Below, in pieces: positions 1 through 8,680 of a DNA stretch of 64,000 bases (positions within the stretch are counted from its first letter, which is position 1; each line of letters starts with the position of its first letter). The translations under genes were made by a program, and so were the position numbers. This DNA comes from Branchinecta lynchi. Its lineage: Eukaryota; Arthropoda; Branchiopoda; Anostraca; Branchinectidae. The notes under the pieces were generated by a model that saw nothing but the letters and a program-made list of their open reading frames with translations, was not told the DNA's origin and made no database searches. The stretch covers positions 18,432,533-18,496,532 of the forward strand of contig JAKZAP010000001.1 in assembly GCA_023053575.1 (NCBI GenBank). The letters run 5' to 3'.

Positions 1-361
1 GAGTCGGTTTATGACGATGTTTTTTTACCCGGACATATAATTTTTCCGGAATCCGGTTGTAACCGGATTTTTTTTAAGTCAAACTTTTATTCAAAGTTGA
101 TTAGATGTTCTTTATAGGGATAAGGAGATACGCTGGTTTTGTTTCTGTATTTTGTTTGTTTGCTGGGCTAGTAGTTCGCTCGGAAATCGGCAGGAAGTCC
201 CGGTCAGTATCGTCAAAATAGATATGGTTTATAGAGGTATATCTGAACTTGGTTTTCTCTGATAATTAGCCTGTCCAAGACTGGATCTGGCGAAGACAAG
301 ACTCGATTGTCTGAATCAAATATTAGATTTTTGGGATCCCATCGACACCTTTGGTCTTGTT
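1..361 (-). mobile_element. Family A element, copy A1, cut by the window start
   Basis: Right-hand part of a family A copy on the minus strand. It holds two family A monomers (the core reads CCGGAATCCGGTTG-like on the plus strand) and then the family terminus, which on the minus strand begins AACAAGACCAAAGGTGT and is followed by GGGATCCCAAAAA. The sequence right of 361 matches internal B sequence (compare around 37790), so A1 appears to be inserted in B1. The left end lies outside the window. Confidence 0.75.
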
Positions 362-1328
362 ATACTTTGCGGTTAAGATCAGTATGTTGAGGGATGGTTG
401 AATCTGGGAAGTGACAATTTCTAAGCCGATCTTGTCAAGTCTGTACTGTTTCAACCAAGTTTGATCGTCCTAGCACATCTGGAAGTAGGCTACCTTAATA
501 TCGATCACCGGTACTCAACTCCACCCAGTGTCTGAATCCGGTCCGGTTCTGTCACTGATGTATCTAGGGCTTGTACTTGTTCTTCCAACCAAGTTTCATC
601 CCGATCGCTCCACCACAAACGTGTCGCACAATTTCAGCTTCTCTCCTCCCCCCCCCTAAATTCATCGGATCCCGTCCTGAGTCGAGACGTCCCGTCTATA
701 TCTATGAGACACGAGGTCTTCCAAAATATCAAGTTTCGTTTATATACAATCACCCTTTCGAAGGTTACATATACCTAGGATTTCCCCTCCCTCCACTCCC
801 CCGCGATGGTCGGATCGGGCAACTGACTATTTCCAAGTAAATCTGGTTGGGTCCCTGATACGTCTGCCAAGTTTCATTGTCCCAGCCCGCCTGGAAGTAC
901 CTTAGCTCCGTATCATCGGAATTCCGGACCCTCCCCCCCCCCTCCAACTCCCCCGACAGTGCCTAAATCCGATACAATTATGTTAATGATGTACCTAGGG
1001 CTTGTGCTTGTTCAACCCACCAAGTTTCATCCCGATCGCTCCAACCCCATCGCTCCACTCGAAGCGTGTCACATGATTTCCGGTTCCCTCTCCGACTCCC
1101 CTCACATTCACCGGATCCGGTCCTGACTTGAAATGGGGCATCTGAGACACGATGTCTTTCCAAATATCAAGTTTACTTAAGATCCGATCACCCGTCCGAA
1201 AGTTACGCATGCAACTAAATTCCAGATAACGGCTCCCCTCCCACCGAACTGACCGAACAACCACCTACCGATAGACCGACGGAAAAGTGATCGGTATACG
1301 GCACTTGTCCGGAAGGCAAGTGCCATAA
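362..1328 (+). mobile_element. Family B element, copy B1, 3' half
   Basis: Sequence after A1 matches the internal B segment seen at 37790-39148. It carries B monomers with the recurring pattern AAGTTTCATC, GGATCCGG-like and CCCCTCCAACTCCCCC blocks. It ends in the B terminal hairpin, GGCACTTG then nine bases then CAAGTGCC (about 1302-1326), followed by ATAAAA. A short GACC/GACG run at about 1264-1284 is the decayed tetranucleotide array. Open frames across this segment are repeat shadows. Confidence 0.7.
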
Positions 1329-1538
1329 AAGCTGTTGACTGGCACCAGAGGCGTTACTAGCCAAAATGTGTGGTGGTGGTGGGGGGGGGGGGGAACAAAG
1401 TATTTACCAACTTGCTGGTAATTTTACCGACTGTTTTGCAGAAAACGACCGTTTCAGGAAAAAAGACAGTTTTCACAAAATCGACTGATTTCAGAAAAAT
1501 CGACTGTTTTTCCTATGAAAAAATCACCTGTTATTACG

Positions 1539-2658
1539 AACAAGACCAAAGGTTCCGATGGGATCCCAAAAATTCAATATCTGATCCAGACAACTGGGTC
1601 TTGTCTTAGCCAGATCCAGTCATCGCCAGATTCCTTGAACATTTTTTACAATTAGAATTCAAAAACAGATTAAGGCCAAATCGCTAATCAGCTGAGAAAA
1701 GTTCAGATATGGATTCAGCATGTGTGTTTACCCCTATAAGTCATATCTCTTTTGACGAAAACTTCCTGCCACTTCTGCCAATTTCCCGGTTTCGACTGAA
1801 CTCCAGAACTACTTGTCAGGCGAAAAAAGAAAGCTCAAAAACGAACTCAGGGTATCTTCTTTCCCCAATAATGAACATCTAATCAACTTCAAATAAAAAT
1901 TTAACTTATAACAAATCTTCCGACTCCAGCCGGATTCCAGTCGTACTATATACGTCCGGGTAAAATATGATTGTCACACAGGGATTCAGCATCTCTTCTT
2001 ACCCCTAAATCGCTTATCTGATAAATTAGAAATAAAACTTTGACTTCTAACAGTTTTCCGGTTTTGGCCGGATTCCGGCGAACTACATGTCCGGGTAAAA
2101 ATTGTTTTCACAAAAGTGTTCAGCATGTCCTTTTGCCGTAAATAGAACATCTAATCAACTCCAAATAAAACTTTTAATTTTAACAAACTTTCCGGCTCGG
2201 GCCGGATTCCGGTCGAAATACTTGTCTGTCGAGAAAATAGTTTTCACCATCGTCTTCAGCATGTCCTCCTACCCCTAAATCGAACTTTTACTTTGAACAA
2301 ACTTTTCGGTTTTGGCCGGATTCCGGGCGAACTATTTGTCCGATGACAAAATGGTTTTCACCATCGTGTTCAGCGTGTCTTCTTACTCCATAATCGACTA
2401 TCAAATTAGCTGTTTAAAAATATTTTGTTTGCCCCTTAATTTGAACCCCCACCACTAAATGTAGGGCTACAAAGCCCATCCACGAAGTCGACTGGTGCGA
2501 TGAACCAACGAATACTCACACCAAGTTTCATCAGAATATCTCATTCTCTTCGAGAGATATCGTGCTTACAGACGGACGGACAGACGGACGGACGGACGGA
2601 CGGACAACTGTTGCGATGTCATAGGTGTCCCTCCACTTTCGTTTTGGGATCCCAAAAA
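1539..2658 (+). mobile_element. Family A element, copy A2, both termini present
   Basis: Starts AACAAGACCAAAGGTTCC followed by GGGATCCCAAAAATTC, and ends ACTTTCGTTTTGGGATCC then CCAAAAA. In between lie about six degenerate monomers of roughly 137 bp, each with CTTTCCGGTT...GGCCGGATTCCGG...GAACTA..TGTCCG and TTCAGCATGTC. A conserved tail follows (ACCAAGTTTCATCA..ATATC), then an ACGG array at 2571-2605 and the terminal palindrome. It lies inside F0. The layout is that of a non-autonomous Helentron-like element; no protein is encoded. Confidence 0.8.
2571..2605 (+). repeat. ACGG tetranucleotide array of A2
   Basis: GACGGACGGACAGACGGACG-type run of about nine units, 50-55 bp upstream of the A terminal palindrome. 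The same array is present at the same place in most A copies. Confidence 0.9.
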
Positions 2659-2763
2659 CCGCGGCGCTTCGCGCCGGTTTGGTTGTTTTTTCCGACTGCC
2701 CGACAACATTTGGAGGGCTCCCCCCCCCCTCCGGCCCCCCATACGTGAAGCCCTGACTGGTAC

Positions 2764-3695
2764 CTTTTTCTGCCATCAAATGTATCGAACGTTTTACTAG
2801 ATGTGATGTTATTATTTTAAACGGGTATACTGCCTCTAGAAGCGCTGGTCGTACGATTCACATCTCGTGAACCCAAACCCGATAAAACAGTAGCCTACAA
2901 TCAATACTTGAAAATCAAGTCCTTTACAAATATACTGCTACCGTTTCAAATTTCAACCAAAGGCCTGTTCTTCTCGACCATGGCGCTAGTATTCAAACTA
3001 GTGGTTTTACTCGTTAAAGGGGGCTCCAGAAAAACAAATTATTGCAAAAAGGAGCCTTCTGACACCCGGGAGTTCAGGTCCAAAATTTGAATGTCGTAGC
3101 TAAATATTCGTCTGTAGATTTTGAGCGGCACAGATGTCCTGCTTAGCTTATCTGACACAAATCCCATTTCTGGGATCCACTACAGTTACAATTATCGGAA
3201 TGGGGGTATTTCCCGTGGCAATTTGTTCGTGCGGCAACTCTCTGGCCATAAACCTGATAGCGTATATCGTACGAGACAAATGTTAATCTATCACTGCTTG
3301 AATGCGTGGAATGCAAATTATATAATTGCGGATCATTGTGAAGTAGCCCAAACCGTTTTGCTTTCAAGTTCAATTTTGCTAAGTTAAAAATATCGCAAGG
3401 CATGTTGGGGTACCCACTCCGACAGATATTTCAGCTCTACCGTCTCAAGTTTCACAAAAGAAAAGAACATAACCTTGCGGCCATTGCCCTGTTCGTCGTT
3501 AGCTCCCACAGCAGAGGTGGTCTTCTTGAACACTTCTCGAAATTTGAGACCACCCTGGTTTTGTATTTCTCTTCTAAAACAGTCTTATTGGATTTGTGAC
3601 GAAATATCTTTTGATTTGGAGAGTATACCATTACTTTTTTTCCGTTCTGATGACTTTTTTTCCGTTACGACCAGCGCTTTTTTCCGTTCTGATGC
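2764..3695. other. Unassigned interval
   Basis: No supported gene. Short frames on both strands lack any recognised motif. Close to A3, about 3640-3695, three T-rich repeats of TTTTTTCCGTTCTGATG type occur. Confidence 0.4.
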
Positions 3696-5386
3696 TTTTG
3701 GGATCCGAAAATGTAAGTGGACCTATGACTTCGCAAACGTTGTCCGTCAGCACGATAACTCTCGAAGAGAATGTGATATTTTGATGAAACTTGGTGTGAG
3801 GATTCTTAGGGCCAAGGGAAAGGTTGAGTTTGTCGATAGGCCCGATAGCTGTATATTTAGGGGAGGGGTTTTAAATTATGGGGCGAAACAAATATTTTTT
3901 AAAAGCTAATGGGGTAGTCAGTTGAGGGGTAACAAGACATGCTGAACACGAATATGAGACCATTTTCTTGCCGGACAAGTAGTTCGACCGCTATCCGGCC
4001 AAACCGGAAAGTTTGTTAAAAAAGTAAAAGTTTTATCTGAAGTTTATTAGATGTCCGATTTAGTTGTAAGCAGACAGGCTGAATCCAAATATGAAAATTA
4101 TTTTCTCACCGGACAGGTAGTTCACCCGGAACCCGGCAAAAATCGGAAAATTTGTTAAAAATAAAAGTTTAAGGCCTTTGATTCATGTGGGCCGAGAAGG
4201 TGGGAGACTCCATCATTTTTCGACGGGTCAGATTTATACGAACACATTATTACCTTTGTTTTCCTTAAAATCCTCACGGAAGCCAACGTTATCCACACAT
4301 TGCTTGAACACAATTCAGTCCTGAAAGCCGTTGCTAATTAACTATTCATCGATCTCCCGGCGGTGGTCAAGTGTTATACTAAAACCTTCGAGAAGATCGA
4401 TTGGGGTGTAAGAGGATTAAAACAACTAAGTATATCACCATGTGGACGTTTGGATATGTCGAAAGAAGAAATTATCGTCCAGTTTGACATTCTTTGATCT
4501 CGGAAGCTGAATATTACTTAACTCAATTTCAGAATCTTCAAGAAGTCATTACAACGAATTTAGTATAATTACGACGTTTGTTTATTGTGATCTAGTTTAC
4601 ATCATTAATTCTTTGGACTTTCAGGAATTAAAAAGATAAACAGAAAACAAAATACTTAAGAAAATCGATAATACAAATAATTAGTTGGATTTTTCTACAC
4701 ATTTTCCACATGTCTTCTACAATAAAAACACATTGTTAGATCTTGGTCAAACTATGATCCCAGCCTCCCCATGTCCGGTGCTTCCGACCCAACCCGCTAA
4801 ATGACCCAGGGGTCCAATCGAGTCGTGGCTTCATCTTGGGTCTTCGGTGGGGGGGGGGGTCTAGACGTTGCAAGTGCTAGAATGCTTTTGATAAAACTCC
4901 TTTAATCTGAAGTTCATTTGGTGTTCAGTTTACCGATAAGAAGACATGCTGAATTTGTGTATGACAACCATTTTCTACCTAGACACCTAGTTCGCTGAAA
5001 TCGGAAAATTTGTTAAAAGCACAAGTTTTATCTGAATTTGAATAGAGGTTCGACATAGGGGTAAGGAGATACGATGAATCAGTTTTTGAACTTCAATTTT
5101 TGCAAGACAAGTAGTTCGCCCGGAATCCGGTCGAAACCGGAAATTTGGCAGAAGTAAGGCAGGAACTTTCATCAAAGTAGAAATGACACAGGCTATATGG
5201 GTAAACACATGCTGAATCCATATTTGAACTTGATCCTCTCAGATTATTACCATTTTCATTAATCTGTTGCTAAATTTTATTAGTAAAGTGCTCAAGGAGT
5301 CTGGCGATGACAAGACTTCTACAAGACCCAATTGTCTGGATCAAACATTAAACTTTTGGGATCTCATCGAAACCTTTTGTCTTGTT
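3696..5386 (-). mobile_element. Family A element, copy A3, interrupted
   Basis: Minus-strand A copy. The left end carries TTTTGGGATCCGAAAATG (the 3' terminal palindrome, one base changed) and the conserved block with TCTCGAAG and TGATGAAACTTGGTGTGAGG. Monomers follow to 4170. Monomer homology resumes at about 4880 and runs to the AACAAG terminus at 5386. The tetranucleotide array is nearly lost (CCGTCAGC remains). About 700 bp of unrelated sequence sits in the middle. Confidence 0.75.
4170..4880. other. Unrelated insertion inside A3
   Basis: This block interrupts the family A monomer array, has no A homology, and contains no frame or terminus I recognise. It ends near a G-run (about 4849-4858), a feature often seen just inside hAT-like ends in this window, but matching inverted ends were not found. 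Confidence 0.4.
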
Positions 5387-6229
5387 CATATTTGACGTTA
5401 GCGTCACGTTACTATTACACACTTTTGGGAAGGCGACCGCCATTGTTTCATTCACATTTTTCAACCACTTTGATTCAGTACGGTGGAGAACGCTCCGTGT
5501 TTGACTTTGAACGGGCAGGCTTATAGGAAAATGCGCCCCGTGTTGTTCGTCTGTATTACGCACGCTGAGGCTTCCCCAGACATCATCAAGGTCATTGACC
5601 AAAGTGTTGTTTGTGCTTATTAATGTTTTCTAGTTTTGTCTTTCATGTAGTTTGTTAGCGCCATTCAAAGTTTTGCGACGTCCAAATCATGTACTGCACT
5701 AATTACTTATTCTCTCATCAGCAGTTTTACCGACGTCTCAAGGCAAGTTCCAATTTCATTACCTTCCCTCTGACTCGTGCGTCATTGTCATTTCACCCTC
5801 TTCCAGAATTCAGGTCGAATACGTTTCTTTATGACGAAGCTCACGTTATCAGGCAGCTAAAGGAAATGATAAAAAAGAAAAAAATTGGCGACAAACTTTT
5901 AATTTTCGAAACCCTTGAAAATAACTTTGTCCGATTTTTACGACACGCATTTCCACACGAGCAAAGAGGATGAAACTGGCATGTGCCTAGATGAGCCGTT
6001 TATTTGTACGAACTGCAACCGACAACGTGGGGGATTGGAAACGTAGTTTGGAAATTGTCGTGGCCCACGCCCACGCACTAAACCTGTAGAGCGATTGGCA
6101 AGATACTTGGAAAAAAAAAAATTGGCGACAAGATTTTAATTTTCGAAACCCCTGACAATACTTTTGTCTGGTGTTTATGACACGCATTTCCACACGAGCA
6201 AAGAGGAGGAAAGGGGCATATACCTCAAT
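5387..6229. repeat. Direct repeat of about 160 bp, period near 238 bp, within an unassigned interval
   Basis: The block starting AAAAAATTGGCGACAA at about 5880 recurs at about 6118, including TTTTAATTTTCGAAACCC and CGCATTTCCACACGAGC. Only two copies are seen and they differ at several positions, so the duplication is old. A 94-residue open frame crosses the first copy but has no recognised domain. Confidence 0.6.
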
Positions 6230-6550
6230 ACACCGTTTATTTGTCCGCACCGAAACCGACAACGGTGGGGGAGTTGGAGATGTAGCTGTAATTTGTTACA
6301 AAGATTATGGGACTATACGTGCTATGGTTTGGTCTGAGCTCGGTGGTTATAGCTGGAAGGGCAGGGGCTACCAAAGATTTCCCAGATATACTCAGGTTTG
6401 GAGTTGAAGGGGGTTACCGAACATTTCCTGGAATGCTCCGATTCGAGTGAAACTGGATGGGTGGTAAGAGCAGGTGCCCTAGATAAACCATTCGTGGGTG
6501 TGATGTAAATGGGATTCTCTTGTTGACACTATCCTACACAAATCTTCTCT
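6230..6550 (-). mobile_element. Family B remnant, copy B2 (first piece)
   Basis: Degenerate B monomers: GGGGGAGTTGG, GATTCGAGTGAAAC and ATGCTCCGATTCGAG blocks match the B3 segment at 11300-11350. The copy is interrupted by the LINE 3' end at about 6551-7200 and continues at 7201. Confidence 0.5.
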
Positions 6551-6634
6551 ACTTCTGAAATCCCTTGCAATGCTCCGGAGATTTGGAATACCAACGAGAC
6601 TCATGAGATCCTTATAGTGCACGTATGTACGCCC

Positions 6635-6946
6635 TGATACTCGTGTCCTATTTGGCATCCGGGCCTTACCAAAAGTCAGACGGAGAAACTAGAGGGCATA
6701 CAGAAGCGGGCTTCCAAGATTATCCTTGGGCAAGATTGTTCCACATATGATAATAGCCTCACAAAACTTAGTCTTCCCACTTTGTCGGGCTGTAGACAAA
6801 AGCTCACCATGGATGTTGGACTGAAATGTCTATCTTCAGATAATCACAGATCCATTCTACCTGATGACCAATTGCCCAACCCCAATCGGCCCATCACTAG
6901 ACTAAAAACTGAAAACAAAATCGGCTTCAAATTACCCCGCCCCTAG
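6635..6946 (+). pseudogene. C-terminal fragment of CR1-like non-LTR retrotransposon RT
   Basis: From 6638 the frame reads as the RT C-terminal signature SCPIWHPGLTKSQTEKLEG followed by IQKRASKIILGQ, and it ends at TAG 6944-6946. This matches the family pattern [LE]YxCPxWHPGLT..Q...LE..QKRA.KIILG near the end of CR1/Jockey-group RT proteins. A stop (6635-6637) precedes the fragment, so everything upstream is lost or decayed, as is usual for 5'-truncated LINE copies. It sits inside family B DNA. The catalytic RT motifs are absent, so the fragment cannot be active. The family assignment comes from the motif, not from a database search. Confidence 0.8.
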
Positions 6947-7200
6947 TAAATTCGTCTGACCGATATTTATCATCATTCGTACCTTATTTTATTTCTCATT
7001 TTGACTCTTGATACTTTATTATGTTATTTCCCATTTTAACTCTTGTTGTGTGACATGTATTAGACTATGTAGGCCTATTCATTATTATCATATAAAGTAT
7101 ATTGTACGTCACTGCTTTGACATGTGTTATGTCATGGCGATTCTCTGCTAGCCATATTGTGTTGTTCTATTATGGAAATAAAGAATATATTTATTTATAA
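6947..7200 (+). mobile_element. 3' UTR and tail of the CR1-like fragment
   Basis: AT-rich sequence after the stop codon, ending in GGAAATAAAGAATATATTTA then TTTATAA. An AATAAA signal lies near 7175. B sequence resumes directly after 7200, which supports 7200 as the insertion end. Confidence 0.6.
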
Positions 7201-7317
7201 CCGTACCTGCCCACGGCTGGGGAGCTGGAGGGGGATATATAATTATGTTCCAAGGTTATGGACTATAGCAAAGTTCTAGTACATTGACAAGTGCCATATC
7301 AGCTCTTAGCTCTTCTT
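7201..7317 (-). mobile_element. Family B remnant, copy B2 (terminal piece)
   Basis: Ends in CAAGTGCCATATCAGCTC followed by TTAGCTCTTCTT, a mutated version of the B terminus CAAGTGCCATATGAGCTC then GTAGCTCTTGTT seen at 11669. With 6230-6550 it forms a B copy split by the LINE fragment. Confidence 0.6.
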
Positions 7318-7403
7318 TCTTATTGGATTGATCATTCCGTTATAATGCAACACAACTGATATTAGTTGCGGTTTTGATCGAAGTTTAGTTCGCCGTTCGC
7401 TTA

Positions 7404-7617
7404 TGGTCCATTTACACACTGCGTCAAATCCGAGCGTATTTTACGCACGTTTTGAGCTTGAAAACATCTCTAGCAATACGGACGTATTTGAGAAATCGTT
7501 CCGTTTTGTATCTAAATACGTCCGTATTGCTAGAAATCTTTTCAAGCTCAAAACGTGTGTAAAATACGGTCGGATTTCAGAATACGCTCGGATTTTACGC
7601 AGTGTGTAAACCCACCA
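7404..7617. mobile_element. 214-bp palindromic MITE with TTA target duplication
   Basis: Two arms of about 95 bp are near-perfect reverse complements around a short centre near 7495-7510. Outer ends are TGGTCCATTTACACACTGCG and, reversed from the right, TGGTGGGTTTACACACTGCG. TTA flanks both sides (7401-7403 and 7618-7620). A 3-bp TTA duplication fits PIF/Harbinger-type MITEs. The 68-residue open frame across it is a consequence of the palindrome, not a gene. Confidence 0.8.
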
Positions 7618-7815
7618 TTAGCCGGTTGCTTAATTTCCGTTTCTGAACGCCGTCGAAGTTCACCGTTGGCTTAATTAGTGTTTTTACGACTCCGGCGATC
7701 CTTGCCAGGTCGACGTGTCTTCGACGATTCAAACAAACTTCGAACTTGCTAGCGCACGAAGTTCGACGGTCAGAGTTTGAAGGACGAAGGAACTGTGACC
7801 GGCGACCAAAAACGG

Positions 7816-7823
7816 TATATAAG
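7816..7823 (+). promoter_or_regulatory. TATA-box-like site TATATAAG
   Basis: GGTATATAAGCAGAG matches a strong Pol II TATA consensus. The upstream 150 bp is rich in GACGAAGTTCGA-type inverted repeats. No clear gene follows within 30-200 bp, so this may be a transposon promoter or chance. Confidence 0.25.
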
Positions 7824-7940
7824 CAGAGACATGTGAGGTTGAAGGTAACTTCAAACTTCGATCAAAAACGCAACTATTCACTGGGTAGAAGATTCAAAAT
7901 ATAGCCTGCCCCGGATTGGTCTAAGATTCCCACCAAACCT

Positions 7941-8012
7941 GCAACACGCAGACGACCTTTCTCTATGAAAATACAAAGGTTATCCCAAGTTCTTAGGTCG
8001 TCTGCGTGTTGC
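7941..8012. repeat. Hairpin with perfect 18-bp arms and an RT-derived loop
   Basis: Left arm GCAACACGCAGACGACCT (7941-7958) and right arm AGGTCGTCTGCGTGTTGC (7995-8012) are perfect reverse complements. About 30 bases of the 36-base loop (ATGAAAATACAAAGGTTATC and following) nearly match the RT pseudogene at about 12250-12282. Confidence 0.85.
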
Positions 8013-8438
8013 TATACATATATAAGAAGCGGTGCTATACAAACATTTGATACAAACCCTGCAATCGCACGACTCCAATACTATTGAGAAGAGAAGAAGA
8101 AAGTATAGGTTGAGGAAGAGGGAGAGGGCCACTAGAGTTATCAGCAAGACAAAACTTCGAGGAAAGATCGATAGCGGGGGGGGGGGCAGTTATTGCAGGG
8201 AATTCGGGTGTGAAGGTATGGAAATCGTCTTCCGGAGAGAATCACAGAGCCAGAGAACAATCCTTATTTAAAAATAGCCTAGTATTAAAAATTATTTCTT
8301 TTGAAAATGACATAAAGTTGGAATTCTATTTGGTATTTTAATTAAGTTGTCTATATTATTATTATTATTATTGATTAGGGGTTGGAAGGGACGAGGGTAA
8401 AAAAATGTGTTGTCGTTGGGCATAAGTAAATAAATTTT
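8013..8438. other. Unassigned interval
   Basis: A 79-codon open frame (8032-8271) rich in Arg, Lys and Glu has no recognised domain and contains a G-run. Microsatellite ATT repeats lie near 8350-8372. Confidence 0.35.
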
Positions 8439-8680
8439 ATGCAATCGAATGCAGGACACGGTTGTCCCCTACATGGAAGCGGTGTATATCATGTTCTAAT
8501 TGAATCAGGATTACCAACGTTATTTATTAAAGTGTTGGTTAGTATGTATAGTGCGACAAAAGGGGTGGTTAGGCTAATAGGTTTATTGAGAGTATTTGAG
8601 AGTAAACAGGGAGTAAAACAGGGTAGTGTTCTCTCTCCTAGGCTATTTGGTATGTTTTTAAATGATTTTATTCAGTTTTT
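8439..8680 (+). pseudogene. Non-LTR retrotransposon RT, middle part, cut by B3
   Basis: From about 8490 the frame reads ESGLPTLFIKVLVSMYSATK, then the RT motif-B region QGVKQGSVLSPRLFGMFLND, which resembles the G[VT]xQGxxLSPxLFxxFxND pattern of LINE RTs. It stops being RT exactly where element B3 begins (8681). Removing 8681-11669 joins it in frame to 11670 as FIQFLEKRW. The N-terminal RT motifs and the endonuclease are absent upstream, so the copy was probably 5' truncated before B3 landed. Confidence 0.8.

Larger units (their letters stand above)
1346..2755. mobile_element. hAT-like element F0 carrying family A copy A2
   Basis: Begins CAGAGGCGTTACTAGCC, close to the F1 end CAGGGGCGTCACTAGCC, and ends GTGAAGCCCTG. 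Flanks are ACTGGCAC at 1338-1345 and ACTGGTAC at 2756-2763, a 7-of-8 target duplication as expected for hAT elements. G- and C-runs sit just inside the two ends, as in F1 and F2. After A2 come a CGGCGCTTCGCGCCGG hairpin and a CCGACAACATTTGG-like F monomer. No transposase is visible. Mutated ends suggest an older insertion than F1 or F2. Confidence 0.65.

Noticed and set aside
571..1264. Small proteins on both strands near the left edge
   Set aside because: They lie in family B monomers (CTCCCCC and GGATCC blocks) and are repeat shadows.
7816..7823. Promoter of a real gene
   Set aside because: Only the TATA-like site is convincing; no downstream coding exon could be identified, so it is kept as a low-confidence site only.
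8032..8271. Basic 79-residue protein
   Set aside because: No homology recognised; the frame includes a G-run coding for Gly and lies between transposon pieces.
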